From Massilia litorea (lineage in GTDB: Bacteria > Pseudomonadota > Gammaproteobacteria > Burkholderiales > Burkholderiaceae_D), in the NCBI RefSeq assembly GCF_015101885.1, contig NZ_CP062941.1, positions 3,038,001 to 3,102,000 of the forward strand: a DNA stretch of 64,000 nucleotides, read 5' to 3'. The notes beneath the pieces were generated by a model. The model was not told the origin of the DNA and ran no database searches. It saw only the letters and a program-made list of their open reading frames with translations. How positions within the stretch are numbered: position 1 is the stretch's first letter; the number at the start of each line of letters is the position of its first letter. This document shows positions 28,739-37,002 of this stretch, piece after piece. A program made the translations under genes and the position numbers.

Positions 28739-29875
28739 TTAGACGATTCGGCGGGCGCTTGCCAGGCGCACGAACATCCCCTCGAACCACCCCTTGCGGT
28801 GCTCGCTTACCTGCCCGATCACCCAGGTCGCGCCCGCGATCAGCGCCACCAGCAGCGCGACATCGCCCGCATCCGCCGCGCGATGCGGATACACGCTCAC
28901 CCACACCCGCAGCACCAGCGCATGCACGAGGTACAAGGTAAAAGTATAGGAAGCCAGCCAGCGCACCGGCCGCTCGACGCGCAACAGGGCGCCGAAATCC
29001 GCACTCTTCGCGCACAGGAAGTTCACCACGACCAGCACGCAGACGAGGTAGTCGGCCAGGCAGCGGTCGGCGCTTTTCAGCGGCAGGCCAGGGAAAGGCC
29101 AGTTGGCCTGCGCGACTGCACGCAAGGCCGCATCCAGGTCGGCCGCTTTGAACGCCGCCAGCAAGGCCAGCGTCGCGCACCAGCCGGCGAGCGCCAGCGG
29201 GCGCGCGATCGTGTGCGTCTTTTGCCAGTGATAAGTCAACACGCCGGCCAGCCACACCGGCAGCAGCAGCCAGAGCTTCGGCCCGACGAGCAGCAGCAGC
29301 GAGCCGAGAACGACCAGCCGGCGCGTGCCGCGCAGGTAGAAGGCCGCGCCGAACAGGACGTAGTACCAGACCTCGTAGCCGAGCGACCAGTAGGGACCGA
29401 GCAGCGGCGGCACTTCGGAAATGGTCCAGAGTTCGCCCATGAACAGCAGGTGCAGCGGCAGGTAGAGCCAGGGTTTGCGTAGCTGGTAGTAGTCCGCGAG
29501 CGTCGCCTGGCCGGACAGGACGAGCACGGCGGCCAAGGCAAAGCCGAGCAGCAGCAGGGGCAGGGCGACCGAATAGATGCGGGTGCAGCGGGCCACGCAG
29601 TATTCGCGCAGGCTCGCGTTCTTGTGTTCGGTCGTGTAGGCGATCACGAAGCCGGACAGCACGAAGAAGACCACCACCGATTCGCGTCCGAGGTTCGGCC
29701 ACCAGATCGCGGAGCCGGGCGCGACCACGCCATACGGTACGACATGGCTGACGACGACCAGCACCGCCGCCAGGAAGCGGCAGCAGTCGAGGTAGAGCGA
29801 GAACGAACGAGGAAGCGGACGGGGAAGCGGGGCGGTCGGGCTTGTCATGGTCATGCCTGGCGGTGCAGCGGCCAT
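28739..29875 (-). CDS. acyltransferase family 3 (OafA/NodX-like) membrane protein
   Basis: A 378-residue protein with about ten membrane helices. The N-terminal LDCCRFLAAVLVVVSHVVP contains the family's Arg and catalytic His, and SVVVFFVLSGFVIAY is the second conserved block. These enzymes O-acetylate surface polysaccharides or other envelope glycans in the inner membrane. The ATG at 29875 is taken because AGGG lies just upstream and the gene then starts 14 nt after the preceding one; ATGs at 29854 and 29848 are alternatives. The acceptor glycan is unknown and no polysaccharide cluster adjoins it. Confidence 0.8.
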   Translation of the reverse strand: MAAAPPGMTMTSPTAPLPRPLPRSFSLYLDCCRFLAAVLVVVSHVVPYGVVAPGSAIWWPNLGRESVVVFFVLSGFVIAYTTEHKNASLREYCVARCTRIYSVALPLLLLGFALAAVLVLSGQATLADYYQLRKPWLYLPLHLLFMGELWTISEVPPLLGPYWSLGYEVWYYVLFGAAFYLRGTRRLVVLGSLLLLVGPKLWLLLPVWLAGVLTYHWQKTHTIARPLALAGWCATLALLAAFKAADLDAALRAVAQANWPFPGLPLKSADRCLADYLVCVLVVVNFLCAKSADFGALLRVERPVRWLASYTFTLYLVHALVLRVWVSVYPHRAADAGDVALLVALIAGATWVIGQVSEHRKGWFEGMFVRLASARRIV

Positions 29876-29889
29876 GATACCCTGATCGG

Positions 29890-30435
29890 CTAGGTGCGCA
29901 GCTGGTCGAGGAATTCGAGCAGCAGGCGCTCGCCCTCGGGCCAGTCGCCATAGCCGGCGTCGGCGTTCACATGACCGGCCGGGCCGATCTCGACATAGCG
30001 GCTGCCCCAGGCTTCGGCAAAGGCCAGGGCCCGTTCGCGCGTGACGAATTCGTCGTTCGTGCTGGCGATCACCAGGCTGGGAAACGGCAGGCGGGCGAGG
30101 GGCACCGGCGCGAAGCCGTTCGGGTCGATCGGATACGAAGCGGCGTCGACGTCGCTCGGCGCCACCAGGAAGGCGCCGGCCGCGCGCAAGGGCGAGCCGG
30201 AGGCAGCCCAGTGCACGGCGAGCATGCAGCCAAGGCTGTGCGCCAGCAGCACCGGCGCGCCCGTGCTGCTGGCGACCGCGGCGTCGAGCTCGGCGACCCA
30301 CTCGTCGCGCTGGGGATTATTCCAGTCGCGGTGGGCGACCCGGCGCCATGCGGGATGGCGCGCTTCCCAGTGCGACTGCCAGTGCTGCGGGCCCGAATTC
30401 CACAGGCCGGAAAGAATCAGTACGTCGCCACCCAT
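29890..30435 (-). CDS. RBBP9/YdeN-family serine hydrolase
   Basis: A 181-residue small alpha/beta hydrolase. The nucleophile elbow is LLAHSLGCMLAVHWA (Ser about residue 66), the acid is probably in IASTNDEFVT, and the catalytic His is in GPAGHVNADAGYGDWPEG, the signature end of this family. Members are serine hydrolases of poorly defined substrate. It lies 52 nt downstream of kynA and 14 nt upstream of the acyltransferase, all on the minus strand, so it may be part of the kyn transcript. Confidence 0.85.
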   Translation of the reverse strand: MGGDVLILSGLWNSGPQHWQSHWEARHPAWRRVAHRDWNNPQRDEWVAELDAAVASSTGAPVLLAHSLGCMLAVHWAASGSPLRAAGAFLVAPSDVDAASYPIDPNGFAPVPLARLPFPSLVIASTNDEFVTRERALAFAEAWGSRYVEIGPAGHVNADAGYGDWPEGERLLLEFLDQLRT

Positions 30436-30487
30436 GCTGTCTCCTTGTTAATTCAATCCATTCTACATGGCTCGAATGATGCGTCGC

Positions 30488-31330
30488 TTACAGTGCCGTG
30501 CGCAGCGCGAACAGTTCCGGGAACAGCACCACGTCGAGCATCTTGCGCAGGTAGCTGACGCCCGCCGTGCCGCCGGTGCCGGTCTTGAAGCCGATGATGC
30601 GCTCGACCGTCGTCACGTGGCGGAAGCGCCAGAAACGGAAGGCGGTCTCGAGGTCGACCAGCTTTTCGGCCAGTTCGTACAGGGCCCAGTGTTTGTCCGG
30701 CTGCTGGTACACGGCCAGCCAGGCCGCCTGCACCGAGTCGTCGTGCGCTGTCGGCTCGCTTGGGGAGCGGGCCAGGCGTTCGGGCGCGATCGTGAAACCG
30801 CTGCGCGCCAGCAGCGCCACCGCTTCGTCGTAGATCGAGGGCGACCGCAGGGCGGCGTCGAGGGTAGCGTGGGCCGGCGGATTCTTTTCGTGCACCGCCA
30901 GCAGGGCTGCGTTCTTGTTCCCGAGGATGAATTCGAGCTCGCGGTACTGGTGCGACTGGAAGCCCGAGGAGGCGCCGAGATAGGGGCGGATCGCCGTGTA
31001 TTCGGACGGCGTCATGGTGGCCAGCACGTCCCAGGCGTGGACCAGCTGGTCCATGATGCGGGCCACGCGCGCCAGCATTTTAAAAGCCGGATCGAGTTCG
31101 CCCGCGCGCAGGTGGCTGCGCACGGCGTGCAGTTCGTGCAGCATCAGCTTGACCCAGAGTTCGCTGGTCTGGTGCTGGATGATGAACAGCATCTCGTTGT
31201 GGTTCGGCGACAGCGGGTGCTGGGCCGACAGGATCTGGTTCAAACCCAGGTAGTCGCCATAGCTCATCGACTCCTTGAAGTCCATCTTCGCGCCATGCCA
31301 TTCGGCCGGCTGTTTCTGTTTGTCGTCCAT
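30488..31330 (-). CDS. kynA: tryptophan 2,3-dioxygenase
   Basis: A 280-residue helical heme dioxygenase of bacterial TDO length. It starts [20 protein letters not shown]. The [20 protein letters not shown] segment, [20 protein letters not shown] and the C-terminal [17 protein letters not shown] with the substrate-loop GTGG are all typical. It opens the indole ring of L-tryptophan to N-formylkynurenine. It starts 7 nt after kynU ends, in the same operon. Confidence 0.94.
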   Translation of the reverse strand: MDDKQKQPAEWHGAKMDFKESMSYGDYLGLNQILSAQHPLSPNHNEMLFIIQHQTSELWVKLMLHELHAVRSHLRAGELDPAFKMLARVARIMDQLVHAWDVLATMTPSEYTAIRPYLGASSGFQSHQYRELEFILGNKNAALLAVHEKNPPAHATLDAALRSPSIYDEAVALLARSGFTIAPERLARSPSEPTAHDDSVQAAWLAVYQQPDKHWALYELAEKLVDLETAFRFWRFRHVTTVERIIGFKTGTGGTAGVSYLRKMLDVVLFPELFALRTAL

Positions 31331-31337
31331 GTCGCCC

Positions 31338-32594
31338 TCAAGTGACTGCGCCGCGTTCGGCGGCCACGTCGTAGTCCTCGCGGTCGAGGATATCCTTCAG
31401 GATCGCCACCGCATCCCACACGTCCACATACCTTGTGTAGAGCGGCGTGAAGCCGAAGCGCATGATCTCGGGCTCGCGGTAGTCGCCGATCACGCCGCGC
31501 GCGATCAGGGCCGCCATCACCGCATAGCCGTGCGGATGCGTGAAACTCACCTGGCTGCCGCGCCGGGCATGGTCGCGCGGCGTGACCAGGCCCAGCGGGT
31601 GGTCGGCGCAGGTCGTTTCGACCAGTTCGATGAAGAGGTCGGTGAGGGCCAGCGACTTGGCGCGGATCGCTTCCATGCTCGTCTCTTCGAACACTTCGAG
31701 CCCGCATTCGACCAGGGCCAGCGAGACCACCGGCTGGGTGCCGCACAGGGCGCGCCCGATGCCGTCGGCCGGCGCGAAGCCGTGCGCCATGGCGAAGGGT
31801 TGGGCGTGGCTCCACCAGCCGGTGAGCGGATGGGAGAATGTCGCCTGGTGGCGCTGCGGCACCCAGATGAAGGCCGGCGAGCCGGGGCCGCCGTTCAGGT
31901 ATTTATAGGTGCAGCCGACGGCGAAGTCGGCTTCGGCGGCGTTCAGGTCGACCGGCACCGCGCCGGCCGAATGGGCCAGGTCCCAGACGATCAGGGCGCC
32001 GTTCTGGTGCGCGTGGCGGGTCAGCATCGCCATGTCGTGCTGGTAGCCGGTCCGGTAGTTCACGTGGGTCAGCATGACGACGGCGCAGTCGGCGTCGATC
32101 GCGGCCGGCAGTTCGTCCACGCTGTCGACCAGGCGCACGCGGTAGCCGCGCTCCAGCCATTCGGTCAATCCCTCGGCCATATAGATATCGGTCGGGAAGT
32201 TGCTGCGCTCGGTGACGATGACGCGGCGTGCGGGCTGCGCCTGTGCCTGCATGTGCACGGCGGCGGCCAGCGCCTTGAACAGGTTCAGCGAGGTGGTGTC
32301 GGTGACGGCGACTTCGCCCGGCGCCGCGCCGATCAGCGGGCCGAGGCGTTCGCCCAGGCGCTTCGGCATGTCGAACCAGCCGGCCGTGTTCCAGCTCGTG
32401 ATCAGGTCGCGGCCCCATTCGCGCGCCACTACCTGCTGCGCGCGCTCGAGGGCGGCGCGGGGACGGGCGCCAAGCGAATTGCCGTCCAGGTAGATGAGGT
32501 CGGGCGGCAGGTCGAAGCGTTCGCGCAGCGGCGCGAGTGGGTCCTGGGCATCGCGCGCGAGGCAGTCGGCGCGGGTGATCGAGAGTTCGCTCAT
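31338..32594 (-). CDS. kynU: kynureninase
   Basis: A 418-residue fold-type I PLP enzyme. The N-terminal substrate/dimer region has [28 protein letters not shown] and [15 protein letters not shown] hold the cofactor Asp and His, and the PLP-lysine is in [16 protein letters not shown] (about residue 228). It cleaves kynurenine to anthranilate and alanine. It is first in kynU-kynA; a TATAGT -10-like box lies about 30 bases upstream (32625-32630, minus strand). No kynB formamidase is next to it. Confidence 0.94.
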   Translation of the reverse strand: MSELSITRADCLARDAQDPLAPLRERFDLPPDLIYLDGNSLGARPRAALERAQQVVAREWGRDLITSWNTAGWFDMPKRLGERLGPLIGAAPGEVAVTDTTSLNLFKALAAAVHMQAQAQPARRVIVTERSNFPTDIYMAEGLTEWLERGYRVRLVDSVDELPAAIDADCAVVMLTHVNYRTGYQHDMAMLTRHAHQNGALIVWDLAHSAGAVPVDLNAAEADFAVGCTYKYLNGGPGSPAFIWVPQRHQATFSHPLTGWWSHAQPFAMAHGFAPADGIGRALCGTQPVVSLALVECGLEVFEETSMEAIRAKSLALTDLFIELVETTCADHPLGLVTPRDHARRGSQVSFTHPHGYAVMAALIARGVIGDYREPEIMRFGFTPLYTRYVDVWDAVAILKDILDREDYDVAAERGAVT

Positions 32595-32738
32595 ATATGG
32601 ATGGGTAGCGGTTGGGGCAGGATGACTATACAGGTGGCCCGTTGGGGCGGGAGTGTAACAAGAAAAAGGCAGCCGGCGGCAGGCTATCGATGACGCTTTG
32701 TTATCTTTTAACGCGCTATCAGGCAGCGCCGCGCATTT

Positions 32739-32755
32739 TTTGAACTTTTTTCAAA
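32739..32755. promoter_or_regulatory. inverted repeat upstream of sigma-28-like promoter 1
   Basis: TTTGAA and TTCAAA flank five bases (CTTTT) in a strongly AT-rich patch. It ends 18 bases before the TAAAG of the first sigma-28-like promoter. Confidence 0.45.
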
Positions 32756-32773
32756 TTATTTTGCTCGCAACCC

Positions 32774-32800
32774 TAAAGTTCGGGAAAACGCCGCCGTAAA
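32774..32800 (+). promoter_or_regulatory. sigma-28 (FliA)-like promoter 1 upstream of flhDC
   Basis: CCC-TAAAGTTC, 11 bases, then GCCGTAAA. The FliA consensus is TAAAGTTT, 11 bases, GCCGATAA, so the -35 box has one mismatch and the spacing is exact. Confidence 0.65.
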
Positions 32801-32834
32801 GAAGTCAGAGGCAGCAGAACGGTGACGGAAAATA

Positions 32835-32852
32835 TTTCAAAATATTTTGAAA
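32835..32852. promoter_or_regulatory. perfect 18-bp palindrome, candidate operator
   Basis: TTTCAAAATATTTTGAAA is self-complementary over all 18 bases and ends seven bases before the TAAAG of promoter 2. Its position fits an activator or repressor site, and the regulator is unknown. Confidence 0.55.
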
Positions 32853-32859
32853 ACCACCC

Positions 32860-32886
32860 TAAAGTTCCCCGGGAACCTGCCGTTAA
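32860..32886 (+). promoter_or_regulatory. sigma-28 (FliA)-like promoter 2 upstream of flhDC
   Basis: CCC-TAAAGTTC, 11 bases, then GCCGTTAA, the closest of the three to the FliA -10 box GCCGATAA. Confidence 0.65.
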
Positions 32887-32907
32887 AGGTGCATCAAGCC
32901 GGTAGCA

Positions 32908-32934
32908 GGGTCGAAAAAAAGTTCGAATCGACCC
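32908..32934. promoter_or_regulatory. inverted repeat upstream of sigma-28-like promoter 3
   Basis: GGGTCGA and TCGACCC form a 7-bp inverted repeat with 13 bases between; nested within is TCGAA/TTCGA. The right arm runs into the CCC that precedes the third TAAAGTTC. Confidence 0.45.
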
Positions 32935-32961
32935 TAAAGTTCTGAATTTGGTTGACGTAAA
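32935..32961 (+). promoter_or_regulatory. sigma-28 (FliA)-like promoter 3 upstream of flhDC
   Basis: TAAAGTTC, 11 bases, then GACGTAAA; the -10 box is weaker than in promoters 1 and 2. If used, the leader before flhD would be about 250 bases. Confidence 0.5.
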
Positions 32962-33216
32962 CCAACACATGAGCAGTTCGGTGCGCTGAACGGCAAGTTG
33001 ATTCAGAGCATCTCGCAGTACACATCAGTCTCCTGTTTTCATAGGAGCGCCTCCCCCATCAGCCCGGGTTTGTCAGACAAACCCCTACGGGCATACCCGC
33101 GTTTAACGGACGCAAAATACAGTGTCCGTCCGATTTCCCAAAAGTTTCTCTACGGTCAGAATCTATCTCACTGGCAACACACATTAGCGCCAGGTTCAAC
33201 GGGATGGAGAAGAAAA
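32962..33216 (+). other. long leader region of flhDC with hairpins
   Basis: No convincing reading frame lies here. It contains an 8-bp stem with CAG loop (GGGTTTGT / ACAAACCC, 33066-33084) followed by CCCTACGGG, which resembles the edge of the REP family. A weaker CGGACG/CGTCCG inverted repeat lies near 33110-33135. The size and structure would suit post-transcriptional control of the flagellar master regulator, but that is inference. Confidence 0.4.
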
Positions 33217-33534
33217 ATGACTGCAAACGACATGATGGCTGAAATCCGGGACGCGAATCTGAGCTACCTGATGCTGGCCCAGCAAATGATCCGCGCCGAT
33301 AAAGTCACCGCCATTTTCCGTCTCGGCATCTCGGCCGACATCGCGGACCTGATCGAAGGCATGAGCAACGCCCAGATCCTGAAGCTCGCCGGCGGCAACA
33401 TGATGCTGGCCCGTTTCCGCTTCGACGACACCGCCATCCTGTCGATGCTGACCAGCCACAGCAAGGACCGCGCCCTGGCGCAGTCGCACGCCGCCATCCT
33501 GATGGCCGGCCAGCCAGCGGAAGAGATTGCTTAA
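33217..33534 (+). CDS. flhD: flagellar transcriptional regulator FlhD
   Basis: A 105-residue protein matching FlhD over its length: AEIRDANLSYLMLAQQMIRA (dimer helices), then a helix-turn-helix-like region ending in ILMAGQPAEEIA. FlhD forms the FlhD4C2 complex that activates class II flagellar genes. ATG at 33217 with GGAG eight bases upstream. It is followed by flhC after 101 nt. The upstream region is unusually long and promoter-rich. Confidence 0.93.
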   Translation: MTANDMMAEIRDANLSYLMLAQQMIRADKVTAIFRLGISADIADLIEGMSNAQILKLAGGNMMLARFRFDDTAILSMLTSHSKDRALAQSHAAILMAGQPAEEIA

Positions 33535-33635
33535 GCGTTCGGCAGTCTAATTATTTCTGCTGAGACACATTGTAAAATCCCGCTGAGCTCAAGCTGATAG
33601 TGTAGGATAGCCGGGACACAAGCCGGAGCCGTGGG

Positions 33636-34220
33636 ATGAGTAAAAAAAGCGTCGTATCTGAAGCGCAGGAAATACAGCTTGCCATCGAGCTGATCAATCT
33701 GGGCGCCCGCCTGCAATTGCTCGAAAGCGAAGTCTCGCTTTCCCGCGAGCGTCTCATCAAGCTGTACAAGGAACTGAAGGGCATGTCGCCTCCCAAGGGC
33801 ATGCTGCCGTTCTCGACCGACTGGTTCCTCACCTGGCAACCGAACATCCACTCCTCGCTGTTCATCAATATCCATAATTTCCTGGTCGAACACGCCGGTG
33901 CCTCCGGCGTCCAGGCGGTGATGAAGGCCTATCAACTCTACCTCGAACAGATGCCCGCCGAGCCGGGCGAAGAGCCGCTGCTCTCGCTGACGCGCGCCTG
34001 GACCCTGGTCCGTTTCTTCCAGAGCAATATGCTGGCGCTGGCTCCCTGCGGCAAATGCAAGGGCAAGTTCGTCGTCAATACTTTCGACCTGAACCGCGAT
34101 TACCTGTGCGGCCTGTGCCACATGCCTTCGCGCGCCGGCAAGACCCGCAAGGCGAAAGATGCCGCCGCGCTCGACGCCGCCGAGGCTGCGTCCCGCCAGG
34201 ATGCCGCAGGCGACGCTTAA
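33636..34220 (+). CDS. flhC: flagellar transcriptional regulator FlhC
   Basis: A 194-residue protein with the family's C-terminal zinc site, CGKCKGKF and CGLCHMP (four Cys, about residues 143-170). The N-terminal helices begin [20 protein letters not shown]. FlhC binds DNA in the FlhD4C2 complex. GGAG lies upstream of the ATG at 33636. It is transcribed with flhD; the membrane methyltransferase gene starts 9 nt later. Confidence 0.94.
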   Translation: MSKKSVVSEAQEIQLAIELINLGARLQLLESEVSLSRERLIKLYKELKGMSPPKGMLPFSTDWFLTWQPNIHSSLFINIHNFLVEHAGASGVQAVMKAYQLYLEQMPAEPGEEPLLSLTRAWTLVRFFQSNMLALAPCGKCKGKFVVNTFDLNRDYLCGLCHMPSRAGKTRKAKDAAALDAAEAASRQDAAGDA

Positions 34221-34229
34221 GCCTCTGCC

Positions 34230-34991
34230 GTGATGTTCACGCTCCTGCGCGCGCCGGCCGTGCGCGCGCTGCTCTGCCAGCTTGCCGCTTTCCCCCTGAC
34301 CCTGCTGGCCGTCTACCTGCTGGCGCGTGCCGGCACCCGTCCGTCCTATTTGGTCGCCGCGATCCTGCAGGGCGTCTTTGCCGCCGTGCTGACCTGGCGC
34401 TGGCGCCTGGCGTCCTGGTGGATCGCAATCTGCCTGCTGTTTCCGCTCGCCCTCTACGCAGCCGACGGACTCGAGCTGCCGCCCTGGCTGTTCCTGGCCG
34501 TGTTCCTGTTCATGCTGGTCCTGTACTGGTCGACCTTCCGCACCCAGGTGCCGTATTACCCGTCGGGCAGGACGGCCTGGCAGGCGGTGGCCGGCCAGCT
34601 GCCGCAGGGGAGGAGGGTGTCCGTGATCGACATCGGCAGCGGCCTCGGCGGCCTGGTCATGGACCTGGCGCGGCGCCGGCCGGACATCGACGCCACCGGC
34701 ATCGAACTGGCGCCCTTGCCCTGGCTTGCCAGCTGGCTGCGCGCGCGCCTGACCAATAGTCGCGCCCGTTTCATCCGCGGCGACTACGAGTCGCTCGATT
34801 TTTCCGATTACGACGCGGTCTTCGCCTACCTGTCGCCGGCGGCCATGACGGCCCTGTGGCGCAAGGCAGGGAGCGAGATGCGTCCGGGCAGCATGCTGAT
34901 GAGTTATGAATTCGCCATCCAGGACGCGCCGCCGACCATATCGCTCTATCTACAAGATACTGGTCGAACTCTCTACATTTGGCACTTTTAG
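34230..34991 (+). CDS. membrane-anchored class I SAM methyltransferase
   Basis: A 253-residue protein that begins at GTG 34230 or the ATG one codon on. Four hydrophobic helices fill residues about 5-105. The rest is a compact Rossmann methyltransferase: motif I VIDIGSGLGGLVMDL (about 132), acidic Glu in TGIELAPL, and the later ARFIRGDYESLDFSDYDAVF. It ends soon after, so the catalytic domain is short. The substrate is unknown. Its position between flhC and motA, 9 nt after flhC, suggests cotranscription with the flagellar regulators. Confidence 0.7.
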   Translation: MMFTLLRAPAVRALLCQLAAFPLTLLAVYLLARAGTRPSYLVAAILQGVFAAVLTWRWRLASWWIAICLLFPLALYAADGLELPPWLFLAVFLFMLVLYWSTFRTQVPYYPSGRTAWQAVAGQLPQGRRVSVIDIGSGLGGLVMDLARRRPDIDATGIELAPLPWLASWLRARLTNSRARFIRGDYESLDFSDYDAVFAYLSPAAMTALWRKAGSEMRPGSMLMSYEFAIQDAPPTISLYLQDTGRTLYIWHF

Positions 34992-35012
34992 GCCACAAAT
35001 CGGGCCTTTTTA
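34990..35012 (+). terminator. weak terminator-like hairpin after the methyltransferase gene
   Basis: AGGCC and GGCCT form a five-pair stem with an eight-base loop followed by five Ts, overlapping the stop codon of the methyltransferase gene. The stem is short, so read-through into motA is likely. Confidence 0.4.
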
Positions 35013-35102
35013 CTTGCCCATAGGCCATTCTCAAGCTATTGTTCCAGCTGCAGTAGTTCCGTACGTAAATATTTTTTCTGAGATACTTTGTCTCGGATTC
35101 CG

Positions 35103-35116
35103 GGGTCTGCAGACCC
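35103..35116. promoter_or_regulatory. perfect palindrome just upstream of motA
   Basis: GGGTCTGCAGACCC is self-complementary over 14 bases and ends about six bases before the GGAG ribosome-binding site of motA. It could be an operator or a small mRNA hairpin affecting translation. Confidence 0.4.
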
Positions 35117-35134
35117 GCCTTCTGGAGCGCCTTC

Positions 35135-35995
35135 TTGTTAGTCATTATTGGTTACGTCATTGTCTGTGCGTCGGTGTTCGGCGGCTTCGTCATGGCCGGC
35201 GGCCACGCGGCCGTGCTGTTCCAGCCGATCGAACTGATCATGATCGGCGGCGCGGCCGTCGGCGCATTCTTTGTCGGTAACAACAGTAAGTCGATCAAGG
35301 CGACCATGAAGGCGCTGCCGACCGTGTTCAATGGGTCGCAGTACACGCGCGAAATGTACATGGAGCTGATGTCGCTGCTGTTCGACGTCCTCTCGAAAGT
35401 GCGCAAGGAGGGCCTGATGTCGATCGAGGGCGATATCGAAGCCCCGGAAGCGAGCCCCCTGTTCTCGAAATACCCGCTGGTGCTGGCCGACCACCACATC
35501 GTCGAATTCATGGCCGACTACCTGCGCCTGATGGTCTCCGGTAACATGGACGCCTTCCAGATCGAGAACCTGATGGACAACGAGATCGAGACCCACCACC
35601 ACGAAGGCGCGGTTCCGGCCCACGTGGTCGCCAAGCTGGGCGACGGCCTGCCGGCCTTCGGTATCGTCGCCGCCGTCATGGGCGTGGTGCACACGATGGA
35701 ATCGGTGGGCATTCCGCCGGCCGAACTGGGTATCCTGATCGCGAAAGCGCTGGTCGGCACCTTCCTCGGCATTCTGCTGGCCTACGGTTTCGTCGGTCCG
35801 CTGGCCAGCCTGCTGGAACAGAAGCTCGACGAATCGAGCAAGATGTTCCAGTGCGTGAAGGTGACCCTGCTCGCCAGCCTGAACGGCTACGCGCCGGCCC
35901 TGGCCGTCGAATTCGGCCGCAAGGTGCTGTACTCGACCGAGCGCCCGACCTTCGCCGAGCTCGAAGAGCACATCAAGAAGTCGAAGAGCAAGTAA
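35135..35995 (+). CDS. motA: flagellar motor stator protein MotA
   Basis: A 286-residue protein with four membrane helices. The TTG at 35135 is preferred because GGAG precedes it at good spacing and the product then begins MLVIIGYVIVCASVFGGFVM, the normal MotA N-terminus. The charged cytoplasmic loop (REMYMELMSLLFDVLSKVRK) contains the rotor-contact Arg and Glu, and GDGLPAFGIVAAVMGVVHTM carries the key Pro of helix 3. It forms the proton channel with MotB. A palindrome sits just upstream of the ribosome-binding site. Confidence 0.93.
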   Translation: MLVIIGYVIVCASVFGGFVMAGGHAAVLFQPIELIMIGGAAVGAFFVGNNSKSIKATMKALPTVFNGSQYTREMYMELMSLLFDVLSKVRKEGLMSIEGDIEAPEASPLFSKYPLVLADHHIVEFMADYLRLMVSGNMDAFQIENLMDNEIETHHHEGAVPAHVVAKLGDGLPAFGIVAAVMGVVHTMESVGIPPAELGILIAKALVGTFLGILLAYGFVGPLASLLEQKLDESSKMFQCVKVTLLASLNGYAPALAVEFGRKVLYSTERPTFAELEEHIKKSKSK

Positions 35996-36039
35996 CAACT
36001 TGCTGATCTCTCTCCACCCGACCACCCCACGGAAACGCC

Positions 36040-37002
36040 ATGGCTGACGAAGGAATGCGCCCGATCATCGTCAAGCGGATCAAGAAGACCGCCGGCGGGC
36101 ACCATGGCGGCGCCTGGAAGATCGCCTATGCCGACTTCGTGACGGCGATGATGGCTTTCTTCCTGCTGATGTGGCTGCTGGGCTCGACCTCGAAGGGCGA
36201 CCTCGAAGGCATCTCCGAATTCTTCAAGAACCCGCTGAAGGTGGCGATGTCGGGCGGCTCCGGTTCCGGCGACAGCTCGTCCGTCATCAAGGGCGGCGGC
36301 GCCGACCTCACGCGCCGCAACGGCCAGGTGAAGAAGGGCGACATGGAGACCAACAAGAAAACCTACGACCTGAACGACGCCAGGGCCGCGCTCGAGAAGG
36401 CCGAGGGCGAGCGCCTGAAAACGCTGAAGATGAAGATCGAGGCTGTCATCGAGGCCAACCCGATCCTGAAAAAATACCAGAACCAGCTGCTGCTCGACAT
36501 CACCAGCGAAGGCCTGCGCATCCAGATCGTGGACGAGCAGAACCGCCCGATGTTCGCGCTGGCGAAAGCCACGCTGCAGCCCTACACGAGCGAGATCCTG
36601 CACGTGCTGGGCATGGTGCTGAACGACGTGCCGAACCGGATCGGCCTGTCGGGCCACACGGACTCGACCCCGTACTTCAGCGATGCCGGCTACAGCAACT
36701 GGGAGCTGTCGGCGGACCGCGCCAACGCCTCGCGCCGCGCCCTGGTGGTGGGCGGACTGGCCGACGACAAGATCCTGCGCGTGGTGGGCCTGGCGGCAGC
36801 CGCGCCGCTCGACCGCGCCGATCCGTTCAACCCGATCAACCGCCGCATCAGCATCATCGTGATGAACAAGCGCACCGAAGACGCCGTCATGCGCGACGCC
36901 GCCACGCTCGACGTGCCGTCAGAGAACGGCAAGGCGGCCGCCCAGGCCGTCGTGGAAGCGACCGCGCAGGGAAGTAAAACAAGCGTCAGGAGTACACAAT
37001 GA
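36040..37002 (+). CDS. motB: flagellar motor stator protein MotB
   Basis: A 320-residue protein. The single N-terminal helix carries the proton-accepting Asp at residue 32 (YADFVTAMMAFFLLMWLL). A plug/linker region rich in Gly and Ser follows, then an OmpA-like peptidoglycan-binding domain with GLSGHTDSTPYFS and NWELSADRANASRRALV. It anchors the stator to the cell wall. Its stop codon overlaps the next gene's start by four bases (ATGA). Confidence 0.95.
   Translation: MADEGMRPIIVKRIKKTAGGHHGGAWKIAYADFVTAMMAFFLLMWLLGSTSKGDLEGISEFFKNPLKVAMSGGSGSGDSSSVIKGGGADLTRRNGQVKKGDMETNKKTYDLNDARAALEKAEGERLKTLKMKIEAVIEANPILKKYQNQLLLDITSEGLRIQIVDEQNRPMFALAKATLQPYTSEILHVLGMVLNDVPNRIGLSGHTDSTPYFSDAGYSNWELSADRANASRRALVVGGLADDKILRVVGLAAAAPLDRADPFNPINRRISIIVMNKRTEDAVMRDAATLDVPSENGKAAAQAVVEATAQGSKTSVRSTQ

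Noticed and set aside
32771..32942. Spaced repeats upstream of flhDC as a CRISPR array
   Set aside because: The shared unit is only 11 bases, spacing is unequal (86 and 75 bases), and each copy forms part of a sigma-28-type promoter.
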